Shown: positions 8,323 to 17,552 of the stretch, in pieces
Layout: the number at the start of each line of letters is the position of its first letter
How positions within the stretch are numbered: position 1 is the first letter of the stretch
Assembly: GCA_947589745.1 (NCBI GenBank)
Contig: CANQCS010000023.1
Coordinates: 1-35,587, forward strand
DNA: 35,587 nt
Direction of reading: 5' to 3'
DNA from: an uncultured Oscillospiraceae bacterium
Lineage (GTDB): Bacteria; Bacillota; Clostridia; Oscillospirales; Oscillospiraceae
The notes under the pieces: generated by a model
The model's input: the letters and a program-made list of their open reading frames with translations, nothing else
The model's database searches: none
What the model was told of the DNA's origin: nothing
Program-made: the position numbers and the translations under genes

Positions 8323-10014
8323 TCAAACAATTCTCCAATCACCCGCATCGTATTCCGCATTGATAGATTCCCATCCCGAACCCGTCAGGGTAAGGAGTTC
8401 AATATCCAATCTATCTGCTTCACACAACGAAATGATCTGCGCTTTCAGGCTGTCGATTCCCTGGGAGAGCATTGGATCGATATTTGTCGCAATGGCCCCC
8501 CGCCGGATCTCTTCAAAATAATCAAACATGGGTAAAGAGATACGTGTATTGACCCGCTCCCCCGCAACGGAAATGTAAATCAGAAACCGTTTGGTTTGGC
8601 TGTAATCTGAAACCTTTTCCAGTTCAATTTTAACTTTTTTCTTTATGATTGAATCATAGACTAGCTGGACACTCTGGGAGACACCATTTTCACGTTTCAT
8701 AGTGATTGGAATATCTTTCTCTTTCCCAGAAATGGATTCTGTAAAGATCATCTGAAGAGCGTCCTGAACCAATTCTTTGTCGGCACCCGAGGCCGGCTCC
8801 CCGCTTCTTAGCTGTAAATAACGTGGGAACCAATAGGAAAAGACATCTTGCAGCATCTCTTTTCGGCTCGTCTCAGAGGTGTCAATGTTTAAGAACATGT
8901 ATGCCCGCCGCACAGCTCGCTGCCAATCTTCATTATAGTGCAGCAGCTCCCCTTCTCTATCAAGAAGCTCTGCGATATACTTCGTAAAAATTCCAGTCAG
9001 GTCACGCTTAATGAACAAGGATTCATCCGCCCTGAGCCGCTTCTGGTCATAAGCAGCGCGAACGATATCAGCAACCGCTCTCATATTCAGCGCTTCTCGG
9101 TTGATATGTATACCCTTACATCCAAAGAAGTTGTTTGAAAAGAGGAACTTAAATGGGGCGCTTTTGCTATTCGGTACATCTTCACATTTTAAACCGCCTG
9201 TTAAAGTAAAACTGAGATGCCCAACAATTTGGCGGATAGTCAACTTTTCGCCGTACTCCTGTTGGAAAACATAGTGTTTCGTTATGAAGTCGTTGACTCG
9301 GTCACTTGACTGCTCCATTAAGCAGCGGTTTGAATAGATGGCGCAATAGTCCTTTTTGCCGCAGGTACTGCAGGGATCCCATAGTGTCTCTGACAGGAGA
9401 TTATGCAAGAACGGCTTTACAAACGTCGAATTGTCAATCGTCGCTACATTGATGACAGCGACAGGTATCCCGTCATATTGCTTGATTTGCCCATCGTTGT
9501 TATCGATTGCGTCAAGAAGCTGAGCAGATGCTGCATTTGAAAAGCAATCATCAAAGATCTTGATAAGCGGTCCGGTGTTAGCCACCAAAAAAGTGGTTAT
9601 CCCCTGAGAGCACTCGACCTTTGCCTTTTCTAAAACCGTCAGTCTTTCCTCTGCAGTGAGCTCGCTAAAATCCTTGATATACTTCACCATCCTGCCAGTT
9701 AGAGACTTCACGATATCCTCTTTTTTTAGCTTTTCCCCAAACTTGACGGCATTCCAGTCTCTCAAAGTTTGATACAGTATGCCTGTTTTCCCGTCTCCGG
9801 CGTGTCCTGTCAGCACGAAAATAAAGGATGCTTCACCCTCAAGCATATTCTTGATGTAGTGGCCAACCTCACGCTGTACCATTGTTTTTACAAAAAATGG
9901 GTTGGTAATGTTTAATTCGGCAATAGCACTCTGATTATTGGCGCTAGCATTGTGGAGTGTATTGAGATAATCGATAAAACGCTCATTCGGAAACTTCGAG
10001 ACTATTTCTGCCAT
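8323..10014 (-). CDS. sspF: SspF / DptF-like P-loop ATPase
   Basis: About 563 aa from ATG 10014, chosen because a G-run (10021-10026) lies 6 bases upstream; ATG 10020 is an alternative, and the frame is open further up to 10080 inside sspA. Walker A is TGHAGDGKTG at residues 69-78, preceded by a hydrophobic strand (FIFVL). A cysteine cluster CSTCGKKDYC...C in the middle probably binds zinc or is structural. The size, the P-loop of the GxxGDGKT type near the N-terminus and the order F-G-H fit DptF (dnd system-associated protein 3) and SspF. In Dnd systems DptF/G/H form the restriction part that attacks DNA without phosphorothioates; here the paired modification genes are of Ssp type. It follows sspA by 40 bases. 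Confidence 0.82.
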   Translation of the reverse strand: MAEIVSKFPNERFIDYLNTLHNASANNQSAIAELNITNPFFVKTMVQREVGHYIKNMLEGEASFIFVLTGHAGDGKTGILYQTLRDWNAVKFGEKLKKEDIVKSLTGRMVKYIKDFSELTAEERLTVLEKAKVECSQGITTFLVANTGPLIKIFDDCFSNAASAQLLDAIDNNDGQIKQYDGIPVAVINVATIDNSTFVKPFLHNLLSETLWDPCSTCGKKDYCAIYSNRCLMEQSSDRVNDFITKHYVFQQEYGEKLTIRQIVGHLSFTLTGGLKCEDVPNSKSAPFKFLFSNNFFGCKGIHINREALNMRAVADIVRAAYDQKRLRADESLFIKRDLTGIFTKYIAELLDREGELLHYNEDWQRAVRRAYMFLNIDTSETSRKEMLQDVFSYWFPRYLQLRSGEPASGADKELVQDALQMIFTESISGKEKDIPITMKRENGVSQSVQLVYDSIIKKKVKIELEKVSDYSQTKRFLIYISVAGERVNTRISLPMFDYFEEIRRGAIATNIDPMLSQGIDSLKAQIISLCEADRLDIELLTLTGSGWESINAEYDAGDWRIV

Positions 10015-10054
10015 GTTCATCCCCCCGCGCATGTTTGACTTTGATTCACCACCA

Positions 10055-11200
10055 CTACATATTTTCAGCAATATAGTCAAGCGCAGTAACTAGTTCCGCA
10101 AAATCCTTATCCTCTGTGAAAGAGCCTACGCTAAACCGTACCGTGCCCGCTGGGAAAGTTCCTAACCTCTTATGAGCCAGGGGCGAACACTGGAGCCCCG
10201 ACCGTACAGCAATGCCTTTTGAACTCAAAATACCTCCGGCACTGTCGCTACTGATTCCATCGATAAGGCAGGAGACGATACCTACATACTTTCTACCTTC
10301 AACGACGCCTATAGTTGTGATAAAATCGTAACCACTCAAAATCTCCAAAAGTCTATTTCTGTGGAGTTGATCCAGCTGATAGAGCTTCTCTACAGTCTGA
10401 CGGCCTATCCATTTTAATGATGCGTTCAGTCCGGCAACGCCTATCGTGTTGATTGTTCCCATCTCATACTTTTCAGGGAGACTATTAGGCATATTCTGGT
10501 TTGCGGAATCATACCCTGTTCCACCAAACAGCACTGGCGGCAACACAATCGATGGTTCCATCAAAAATCCGGATAATCCTGTTGGACCAAGCAGTGTTTT
10601 ATGTCCTGCAAAAACCGCAAAATCTATGGTATCAAGTCCAACATTCAAGTCGACCAATCCTGCTGTCTGTGCCATATCCACTAATGTTACTGCGCCATAT
10701 CTCTTTGCCAAGTCAAAGATATCTTCCACGGGAGCTACCAGCCCAATAACGTTACTTGCATGGCTTACGATTACAAAATCAGGTCGAACATCATCAAACT
10801 GATAACGCATTCTGTCCAAATCATATTCAAGCGTTTCGGAAACCGATAACTCTTTCACGGCTATCTGGCCAAGCTGCTTGAAGTGATATAGAATGCGGGT
10901 GACTGCGTTATGTTCAAAGGGACTAATATAGACGATCTTTGCTCCCCCGCTGATTATGCCTTGAATAATCATATTCAAGGCAATAGTTGCCGTTGGAGCG
11001 AAAATCACTTGCTTGGCCGGACAATGTAAGAGATCCTGAAGTAATCTCCTTGTTTCAACAATAATCCCTTTAGCTGTGTTAGCAAGGGCATATTCTCCGC
11101 GGCCTGCGCTTCCTCCGTACTTACGGTAAAAGCTATCCATGAAAGAATACACCTCATTCGGCTTCGGATATGTGGTAGCCGCATTATCAAAATATGCCAT
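10055..11200 (-). CDS. sspA: SspA cysteine desulfurase (PLP, class V aminotransferase)
   Basis: 381 aa. It removes sulfur from L-cysteine as a persulfide and hands it on, here presumably to SspD for insertion into the DNA backbone. Visible family motifs are FDNAATTYPKP at the N-terminus, SHASNVIG, the PLP-contacting VDMAQTAG (D175, Q178), the Schiff-base lysine in FAGHKTLLGPTG (K201) and the catalytic cysteine in VRSGLQCSPLAH (C338), followed by GTVRFSVG. The RxGxxCxPLAH form places it in the SufS/CsdA-like branch (TIGR01977-type) rather than the IscS branch. It starts at ATG 11200, 14 bases after the sspC stop. Taken alone it could be a general Fe-S or sulfur-trafficking enzyme; its place inside the operon makes the SspA role likely. 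Confidence 0.9.
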   Translation of the reverse strand: MAYFDNAATTYPKPNEVYSFMDSFYRKYGGSAGRGEYALANTAKGIIVETRRLLQDLLHCPAKQVIFAPTATIALNMIIQGIISGGAKIVYISPFEHNAVTRILYHFKQLGQIAVKELSVSETLEYDLDRMRYQFDDVRPDFVIVSHASNVIGLVAPVEDIFDLAKRYGAVTLVDMAQTAGLVDLNVGLDTIDFAVFAGHKTLLGPTGLSGFLMEPSIVLPPVLFGGTGYDSANQNMPNSLPEKYEMGTINTIGVAGLNASLKWIGRQTVEKLYQLDQLHRNRLLEILSGYDFITTIGVVEGRKYVGIVSCLIDGISSDSAGGILSSKGIAVRSGLQCSPLAHKRLGTFPAGTVRFSVGSFTEDKDFAELVTALDYIAENM

Positions 11201-11214
11201 TTGATTTCACTACC

Positions 11215-14200
11215 TCAACAAAGCTTCTTTAGCACTTCCATTAAAACCTGCCTCTTTTCCTGTTCAGAAATCGACTGTCCCATCGCTGCAAGTGATGTAG
11301 TGATTTGTTTAAACAGGAGCTTTCCGCGGGCCGATATTTCAACCTTATCAAACCGCCTCGTCATATTAACCCCTCCTTCATCCGCAAAGGTTATCTGATA
11401 GCTAGTTGTGCCGTTAATAGTCTCAGCGACCACATTACTATGGAACTCTTCCGCTGTCTTCATAAAACCAGCAAGTGACTCGGAATACCGATTCGCGGTT
11501 TTGCTGTCCCAATCTTCAAGTCGAAGTCCAGTGGCCAACTTTGCAAGGCGTGTTATAAACAAATCCTCGTCGTTCGTCATGCCTCTGATATGTTGAAGAA
11601 ACCGATCCGTTCCGTCCGGGAAAAGCTGTTCAAAACTCTTTGGATCAAGCCGATCGCACCATTCCTTTGCCGCATCTGTCAGTGATAGGTTCTTCCCAGA
11701 TTTTTTGTCTTTTTCAGGAAGAAATGACAATTTGGTTTCTTGAATCAGATTTTGCTTCAGTTCGTTCAATAGTCCATCAAAAGCTCCTTTGGCATCAATA
11801 ATGTCCGTAGCGGCATCATCATAGTCTCCGAGAGAGTCCATTACTTCCGGTAGTCTTCTAAATAGCAAATCAGAACTGCTAATGTTCTGCCGGAGGAGCT
11901 TTATCATTTCAAGCTGTCTTCTATGGAGTCGTTCTCCATTTGGCCTCCTTGTGCTTTCTTTGGAATACTTTGGAAGTGCCATATACCAACGGTGCATTGC
12001 ATTCGAAACATAATCATAAGGATTACCGTTTTTTTCGGCATCCACGATATACTCATCAAACGCCCTTGCTAGTCGAGCGATGTAGCCCTCTTTTTCTGGA
12101 TTCCAGTCTAAGTACTCTAGGGTAAAACCGCTCGGGTCACTGTTGATTTGCACCAACACATCGGCACTGAGCTGGACAGGTCCAAAGCGGTCGTGGACAA
12201 CGGTCTGCTGGCGGTAATTGTGCATAACTGCGGCAACATAGATTGGAATTAAGCCATGTCTCAGTCCTATGTGATTTCGCGGGGAAGTCAGGCGGTCATA
12301 GAGTACAGAAAAACTGACTCGGCCATTCCGGTGAGCTTCATGGATAAAATCCTCAATTGTTGCCAGCATATTACACATTACTGAATCTGCCGGGTGAAGG
12401 TTAATTTGCTGAATTCCGGCATCTTCATTCCAAATCCCCGTCCGAAGGAGCGTACTTCGCATGATAGAAACTTCCTGACCCGTCCCGATAAGGCCTAGGT
12501 TCGGTTCAAGCTCACTTCTCAACAATGCGCTGATGATTTTATTGCGACTGTTTTGCGCAATGCTGGTGATCTCATTTCTATTTACAGATTCGTTGTTGAT
12601 AATCGGTGTCATGGAATAAACTCTGTCACAAATTTGTGACAAAGATTCGGTTAAGCCAGATTTCCGACGTATATTGAGTATATCTCCGTCATGGATATAG
12701 ACCGATTGGTAACTTTCCGGATGCGTGTATGCGACAATAAAGGTCTTTATGACTTCCTGCAGGTCCTCGAATACCACTTCGTACTCATCGAACAATATGG
12801 GGTCATCCACCGCTTGGTCGCGTAGACGCACAACGGCTGCGTACTCCTGAACAACATCTGTGATGTCATAATAATGCTTGGGAAGCACAAAAACATATCG
12901 GTCACAGCCCTGACTTGTGCGTCTGATGATGTTTGCAAGATTCGATAATTCTGCCTCACTACCTGGAATAATACCGTAGATAACACCATCAGCATCAATT
13001 GACTCACTTTTAATATTCCAGTCTACATTATCGGTAACTTCTGCACCAGATATGAACTGAAACGAAAAGAAACGTGTCATCTCATGCTCGTCGTTATAGC
13101 GCGTAGGATACATATAGTTGTCGAAATTAGACGAATTAAGAATGTCCTTTGATGTAATCTTTCCAGATTGCAATACCTTCAAATCGTGAATCTTCTGCTG
13201 AATATCCACGCCGGAGGTTTGCTTCAACCTGAGATAGTCATTGCTCCTCTTGACATAGATGACAAACTCTTTTTCAACAAGATCTGTGACTGCTCGTCTA
13301 ATGTCCTCAACTTCATAAGAGCACGAATAAGTACTGATAATCTGTTCCATGGTAGGACTAAGGCGTTCGAACTGCTCAAGGATATAAATCAGCGAGATTG
13401 TTTTTATTATTTTACTTCCAAGCGTTCCTTCCTGGAGCTGATTTAAAATTGTACGCGAAAGAACGAAAATATCATGTATTTCTCCCGCATATATCTCTTT
13501 TTTTAGTAGCGGCTCAAAATAGTCATATATTTGGTCCGGCGTCACAAGGGAAAAATCGTCTTTATACTCATCCAAAAAAGCTGAAAGCGTGGCTGTTCCT
13601 TCCGCCGACAGGAAAGTAAAGAGTGTACGTTCATTTTGGGCGATACGCTCAGAGAGCCGGGGCAGGATAAAAGTTGATACAGGGTGGAGAGGGAAACAAC
13701 CTTTGATTGCGGTGCTTATCTCCCCCTGTGTATCTGTGAACATCTGATGCGTTTTATATATGTTGAACAGCGCATCAAAATCGCGTTCATGAGCGTCACA
13801 GAAAGTCTTCCATAACGGTTCCTTATGTTGTATAACAGATGAGATTACCTCATATGTCTGAGTAAAGTTGTTGTTCACATGGATGTGCTTGAAGCGGTCA
13901 GATACCCCGCGCCATCCATCAGTCTTCTCTTTAGGAAGCCTATCAATATAATTTGATATCTCCTTGTGAGAAATCAGCATCAGGTGAAGTTGCATATCTC
14001 CGCTGCGGCAACACTTTTCGGCAAAATCCTGGAGCATTTTAGTGTCGCTCACGGAAGCGTCCACAATATTGGACTCCAAAAATTTGCTGAACTCGTCATA
14101 GACAACATAGATGCCAGAATAGCCTTTGGATTTAATGCTTTTAGCAACGCTTTCATAGAGGTCAACTACATCAAAGCCCAGGAAGGGATTAAATACACTT

Positions 14201-14820
14201 CCTGCTGTCAAAGTCGGATATATGCACTCGAAGGTCTCATATGCGGCAACATCAAAGTTCTCCAGACGAGAAATGAATACCTCAACTGGACTATCTATAC
14301 AATTCTGAAACTCCTTAAATGTATCAGGAAATTCCTTTTTCCAACGCACAACGACCTCAACAGCCGCTTTATAATTTGTCTCCGGCAAGGCTGTCACAAG
14401 ATCATATTCTGAAAGTGTGCGCTGCAATGAAATCAGGAATGCTTGGGTAAGACTTGTGTTACTACCACTGATTACAACAGGCAGAATCTTGTTATCACTA
14501 TCATAATAATTTAAAACGAGCTGATAAAGCCTCGGATTCTCCCGAAGTCTCGGTATCAGTTTCTCAAAAAGGGAGAGATCTCGCTTTAAAAGTAAAGAGA
14601 GAATCGTGAGTACAATGTGCGACTTGCCTTTGCCGTATGCGCCAATCACTACCCTAGCTCGATCAGTAGAGGCTGGGGATATGCTCAAGAGTATATCTTC
14701 TAGCAAGCTTAGCGCTGATTTAGTCGGGATAAAATTTCTTAATTTTTCATTATTTCCGAGATCATATCCTATATTTACGGAATATTGGAAGCCAGAAGCA
14801 ACGGAAATCATGTCTCTCAT
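11215..14820 (-). CDS. sspC: SspC-like large P-loop NTPase
   Basis: 1201 aa. Walker A is GAYGKGKS (60-67) and a Walker B-like strand YVVYDEFSKF lies near 237-246. The rest is long, mostly helical and without a motif I can name; it resembles the large ATPases of the BrxC/DUF499 type only in overall plan. In characterised Ssp systems SspC is the ATPase that works with the SspB nickase and SspD in single-strand phosphorothioation, and this gene has the matching place: its ATGA start overlaps the sspB stop (4 bases) and sspA follows 14 bases later. There is no DndD (SMC-like) or DndE gene, which argues against a canonical Dnd modification set. The name is from context plus the P-loop, not from recognised full-length similarity. 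Confidence 0.75.
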   Translation of the reverse strand: MRDMISVASGFQYSVNIGYDLGNNEKLRNFIPTKSALSLLEDILLSISPASTDRARVVIGAYGKGKSHIVLTILSLLLKRDLSLFEKLIPRLRENPRLYQLVLNYYDSDNKILPVVISGSNTSLTQAFLISLQRTLSEYDLVTALPETNYKAAVEVVVRWKKEFPDTFKEFQNCIDSPVEVFISRLENFDVAAYETFECIYPTLTAGSVFNPFLGFDVVDLYESVAKSIKSKGYSGIYVVYDEFSKFLESNIVDASVSDTKMLQDFAEKCCRSGDMQLHLMLISHKEISNYIDRLPKEKTDGWRGVSDRFKHIHVNNNFTQTYEVISSVIQHKEPLWKTFCDAHERDFDALFNIYKTHQMFTDTQGEISTAIKGCFPLHPVSTFILPRLSERIAQNERTLFTFLSAEGTATLSAFLDEYKDDFSLVTPDQIYDYFEPLLKKEIYAGEIHDIFVLSRTILNQLQEGTLGSKIIKTISLIYILEQFERLSPTMEQIISTYSCSYEVEDIRRAVTDLVEKEFVIYVKRSNDYLRLKQTSGVDIQQKIHDLKVLQSGKITSKDILNSSNFDNYMYPTRYNDEHEMTRFFSFQFISGAEVTDNVDWNIKSESIDADGVIYGIIPGSEAELSNLANIIRRTSQGCDRYVFVLPKHYYDITDVVQEYAAVVRLRDQAVDDPILFDEYEVVFEDLQEVIKTFIVAYTHPESYQSVYIHDGDILNIRRKSGLTESLSQICDRVYSMTPIINNESVNRNEITSIAQNSRNKIISALLRSELEPNLGLIGTGQEVSIMRSTLLRTGIWNEDAGIQQINLHPADSVMCNMLATIEDFIHEAHRNGRVSFSVLYDRLTSPRNHIGLRHGLIPIYVAAVMHNYRQQTVVHDRFGPVQLSADVLVQINSDPSGFTLEYLDWNPEKEGYIARLARAFDEYIVDAEKNGNPYDYVSNAMHRWYMALPKYSKESTRRPNGERLHRRQLEMIKLLRQNISSSDLLFRRLPEVMDSLGDYDDAATDIIDAKGAFDGLLNELKQNLIQETKLSFLPEKDKKSGKNLSLTDAAKEWCDRLDPKSFEQLFPDGTDRFLQHIRGMTNDEDLFITRLAKLATGLRLEDWDSKTANRYSESLAGFMKTAEEFHSNVVAETINGTTSYQITFADEGGVNMTRRFDKVEISARGKLLFKQITTSLAAMGQSISEQEKRQVLMEVLKKLC

Positions 14821-15728
14821 ATTGCTCTCTCCTGATTTTGCTCATTGATAGACTCATAAAACCGCTCTACACAACCATAGAAATCAAGTTCTTCTTGTAT
14901 ATTAATAACATCTAGTCCTGCAGTTCGATTGATTTTAATCAAACCGAGTTTCTCGATTCGATATAGCACATCAAGCATAGTAATCGAATCAAGATTAAAT
15001 ACTTTCCCAATATTGCATGGTGCCGTCAAAAGTTCATTCAGGCTGATCTCCTTTTGCTCTTTGGCATTGTCGACAATGACCGCTAACATGATATATGGGT
15101 CAAGAGTATTGCTGGCAGAAATGCTTTTTTTGTAAACCTTTTTTCGCTTGTTAAGAATATCTACAAGGCCAAGCTCGCCAAGAGGGCAATCAATATTATT
15201 CTCTGGTGATACTCGAGCTGTATTCACTTTATAGCGTGGAAGATAGGTATTGATAATGCATTGGAAATCGTCATTCAGTGACCTGATTGCAAATTGAGTT
15301 TCACTGTCGCGCATTTTAATATATTTCTGCAAGGCAGCGACAAAATCCTCCCTTGAAAATTCCGAAACGGAAAACTCGTTAAAGAAAAAGTACCAGGCGG
15401 TGGCGCTGTCCCTTTGAGATGCGAGACGATACTGTAAAAGGCAAAGGGTCCCTAATTCTTCGATATATCTATCATGCTCATAAACCAATTTGCCAAGTGT
15501 TGTGAAGGTTTGGCATCGTCTACCTCTTTCTGGTTCTTCGGTAAGTCCGACGGCTTGCAACCAATAGCGCAATGCCTTGACCATATTAGCACCAATGCCA
15601 AGAACATCCATGGGGTTTTCATCGCGGGCAATAAAGACATCTGGATTGTTCGCTACACAGCGCATACCTTTACTGAGCCATCCCTTCCTGATAAAAAATG
15701 TTTCGTGAGCTCTGAATTTCATAGGCAT
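14817..15728 (-). CDS. sspB: SspB-like DUF4007 protein
   Basis: 303 aa. The N-terminus carries the DUF4007 signature: FRAHETFFIRKGWLSKGM, then DVLGIGANMVKALRYWL, then EELGTLCLLQYRLA and AWYFFFNEF. Proteins of this family sit next to DndC-like PAPS reductases, and SspB of the Ssp system is described as a DNA-nicking component needed for single-strand phosphorothioation; I attach that role from family and context. The C-terminal part looks like a winged-helix fold (VLYRIEKLGLIKINRTAGLD). It starts at ATG 15728 with GGGAGG about 8 bases upstream, 19 bases after sspD, and its stop overlaps the sspC start, so the two are probably translationally coupled. No metal-binding nuclease motif is obvious. 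Confidence 0.85.
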   Translation of the reverse strand: MPMKFRAHETFFIRKGWLSKGMRCVANNPDVFIARDENPMDVLGIGANMVKALRYWLQAVGLTEEPERGRRCQTFTTLGKLVYEHDRYIEELGTLCLLQYRLASQRDSATAWYFFFNEFSVSEFSREDFVAALQKYIKMRDSETQFAIRSLNDDFQCIINTYLPRYKVNTARVSPENNIDCPLGELGLVDILNKRKKVYKKSISASNTLDPYIMLAVIVDNAKEQKEISLNELLTAPCNIGKVFNLDSITMLDVLYRIEKLGLIKINRTAGLDVINIQEELDFYGCVERFYESINEQNQERAI

Positions 15729-15747
15729 TGCGGCGTCCTCCCAGTCT

Positions 15748-17463
15748 TTACTTTGTCCGCAAATATTTGTCCATCATGCAACCACCGTCGAGATACTTGG
15801 CAGTCATGCACATTTTGCAATGGACACACTTATTCGGATTGATATAGTAGTTATCTCCAATAATGGAGATTGCCCCTTGTCTACAGATGGATTCGCATTT
15901 AAGGCACTTCCTGCAGGCATTGAATTTCCTGACCTGATAGCCAACCATGCGTTGCAATTTCTCATGATCAGACACATTCATCGTTCTGACCTTAACGGCA
16001 TAATCGTAGCCATCTTGGTTAAATGGTTGGATTGATAGAATCGGCACATTAGTAAGGGTATCAAGAATGATAGTCTCTCGCAGAATCTTTTTCCCGAGCT
16101 CCGATGCAACCTTGCCAAACGGTACAAACATTCCGACGAGTTCATCATCGAACGGCCTGACTAGCTGATATATCTTTGCGTGATCTTCTGTCGTGCAGTT
16201 GGTAAATCGAATCTTCACATCACCTGCTGACGCAAGTCCATTTCCTCCCTGACGCGCCTTCCACTTTCCACTGTCCACATATACTTCAGGGTCTGGTTTT
16301 CCAACCTTTTTCGCAAAATCGACGAGAAAATCATGCCACTTTTTTGACTCTTCTGGCATATAGATTCGGGAAAGAAATTGTGCGCGCTGATTATTATTTG
16401 GACAGCACCAACAGCCTACGCGATCATAACCGAGCCTGTAAGCTGAATTAAAGTCAATTTCTTCTGCAAGTATATATAACCATATATCGATATCCTTCCA
16501 AAAGAAAATTGGAGAAGCAACGGTCTGCTGTTGAATTTTGACAGATTCGGCATCGTCCTCGATTCTATTGTATTTACTGCGGCTTACCGATTCTGCTTTT
16601 CTTATACCGTAGAAAGTCAATATTTGATGGCTTCCGTATAAACTATAAATTATTCTTGTAATTGGACCTGTTTTGAACATCGAGCAACACCACCGCATCA
16701 TCCGGGCAGGTGGCCCAATATCCTCACATACATCATAAAATACCTGATCCTCGTTTTTGGCAACTTGAAAAATTGCCAGTGGATGCTCATCGCGATACCG
16801 ATTTGCGTACTCAATGGTCATAGGGAACTCAAGGGTCGTGTTCCCAAAGATATGTACTAAACATGGATTACTCAATGCTTTTGTTACCAAATCAGCTGTT
16901 ACAGTTGAGTCCTTGCCTCCAGAAAAGGAAATCACAATATTTTCTTCGCTGACTTTTTCTGCTGCCTGGCGGACAAAAGCGAAAGCCTCATCTTTAAGGT
17001 AGGCTAATCTATGCTGATTAGCTCTAACAAATTGAGCTATATTATTGTTGAAATATGTATAATCAATTTTATCTGGGTGCCTTTTTATTTCCTGAGCTAT
17101 TTTATCTGTATTCGCCTCAGAAAAAACTTTTAGTGAAACAGAATGGCCTTTTCCATCAATATAATACCTGCTATTTGCTGCCCAAATTGAATGATTCATG
17201 TATTCTTCCGGCTTCTTATTCAGCAATATTGCAAGCAGAAGTCGTTCCTCTGGGAAAACCGGCCTTAAATCAGAAGACAAATACTCAGTTTCTTCCCCAC
17301 AAATCGGACATACGCCCTTATCCGCCGCTGTGGAAAGATGAATAATCGGAAGCATGCAGTTTTTACACCAGTAGATTACTACGGGAATATCTTCACATGT
17401 TTTTCGCTTGCAGACCGGGCAATATGCCTCGTTAGTCTCAAAATTGCAATATCTGCACCACAT
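15748..17463 (-). CDS. sspD: SspD-like PAPS-reductase/DndC family protein with zinc ribbons and ferredoxin tail
   Basis: 571 aa, first gene of the operon. Domains in order: a Cys-rich N-terminus with four CxxC pairs (C3/C6, C15/C18, C33/C36, C52/C55), i.e. two zinc ribbons; the PP-loop ATP pyrophosphatase SGGKDST at 181-187; Fe-S-type cysteines in MRWCC (259-260) and GCWCCPNNN (351-354); and a C-terminal 2x[4Fe-4S] ferredoxin-like domain, CRKCLKCESICRQGAI and CVHCKMC. DndC/SspD proteins use ATP to activate the DNA phosphate and an Fe-S cluster to carry sulfur; the fused ferredoxin could supply electrons (inference). AGGAGGA lies 8-9 bases before ATG 17463 and a strong promoter stands upstream. 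A general PAPS/sulfate reductase is less likely because of the neighbours and the N-terminal ribbons. Confidence 0.88.
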   Translation of the reverse strand: MWCRYCNFETNEAYCPVCKRKTCEDIPVVIYWCKNCMLPIIHLSTAADKGVCPICGEETEYLSSDLRPVFPEERLLLAILLNKKPEEYMNHSIWAANSRYYIDGKGHSVSLKVFSEANTDKIAQEIKRHPDKIDYTYFNNNIAQFVRANQHRLAYLKDEAFAFVRQAAEKVSEENIVISFSGGKDSTVTADLVTKALSNPCLVHIFGNTTLEFPMTIEYANRYRDEHPLAIFQVAKNEDQVFYDVCEDIGPPARMMRWCCSMFKTGPITRIIYSLYGSHQILTFYGIRKAESVSRSKYNRIEDDAESVKIQQQTVASPIFFWKDIDIWLYILAEEIDFNSAYRLGYDRVGCWCCPNNNQRAQFLSRIYMPEESKKWHDFLVDFAKKVGKPDPEVYVDSGKWKARQGGNGLASAGDVKIRFTNCTTEDHAKIYQLVRPFDDELVGMFVPFGKVASELGKKILRETIILDTLTNVPILSIQPFNQDGYDYAVKVRTMNVSDHEKLQRMVGYQVRKFNACRKCLKCESICRQGAISIIGDNYYINPNKCVHCKMCMTAKYLDGGCMMDKYLRTK

Positions 17464-17522
17464 GCTTCGATTTCCTCCTTCCGAAAATTAACTAGTAAAA
17501 GGCATCAATTGACACTTCATGT

Positions 17523-17552
17523 ATTATACCATGACTATCGTCATGCTTTCAA
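17523..17552 (-). promoter_or_regulatory. Promoter of the ssp operon with an operator-like palindrome in the spacer
   Basis: On the minus strand TTGAAA (17547-17552) and TATAAT (17523-17528) are separated by 18 bases. The spacer contains a perfect inverted repeat, CATGAC-GATA-GTCATG (17530-17545), filling nearly the whole gap between the hexamers. A dimeric repressor bound there would block RNA polymerase. The leader to ATG 17463 would be about 50 bases. No regulator gene lies beside it, so any repressor is encoded elsewhere or is one of the Ssp proteins. Confidence 0.75.

Noticed and set aside
8309-8338. TTG start for sspG
   Set aside because: No ribosome site; GTG 8308 has a perfect AGGAGG.
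10055-11200. Housekeeping SufS/IscS for Fe-S assembly
   Set aside because: No SufB, SufU or IscU gene nearby; the gene is embedded between sspC and sspF with 14- and 40-base gaps.
11215-14820. Reading the large NTPase as BrxC of a BREX system or as DndD
   Set aside because: No PglX, PglZ, BrxA/B or Lon-like genes are present, and no SMC-type coiled coil with a split ATPase is visible; the DUF4007 and PAPS-reductase neighbours fit Ssp.
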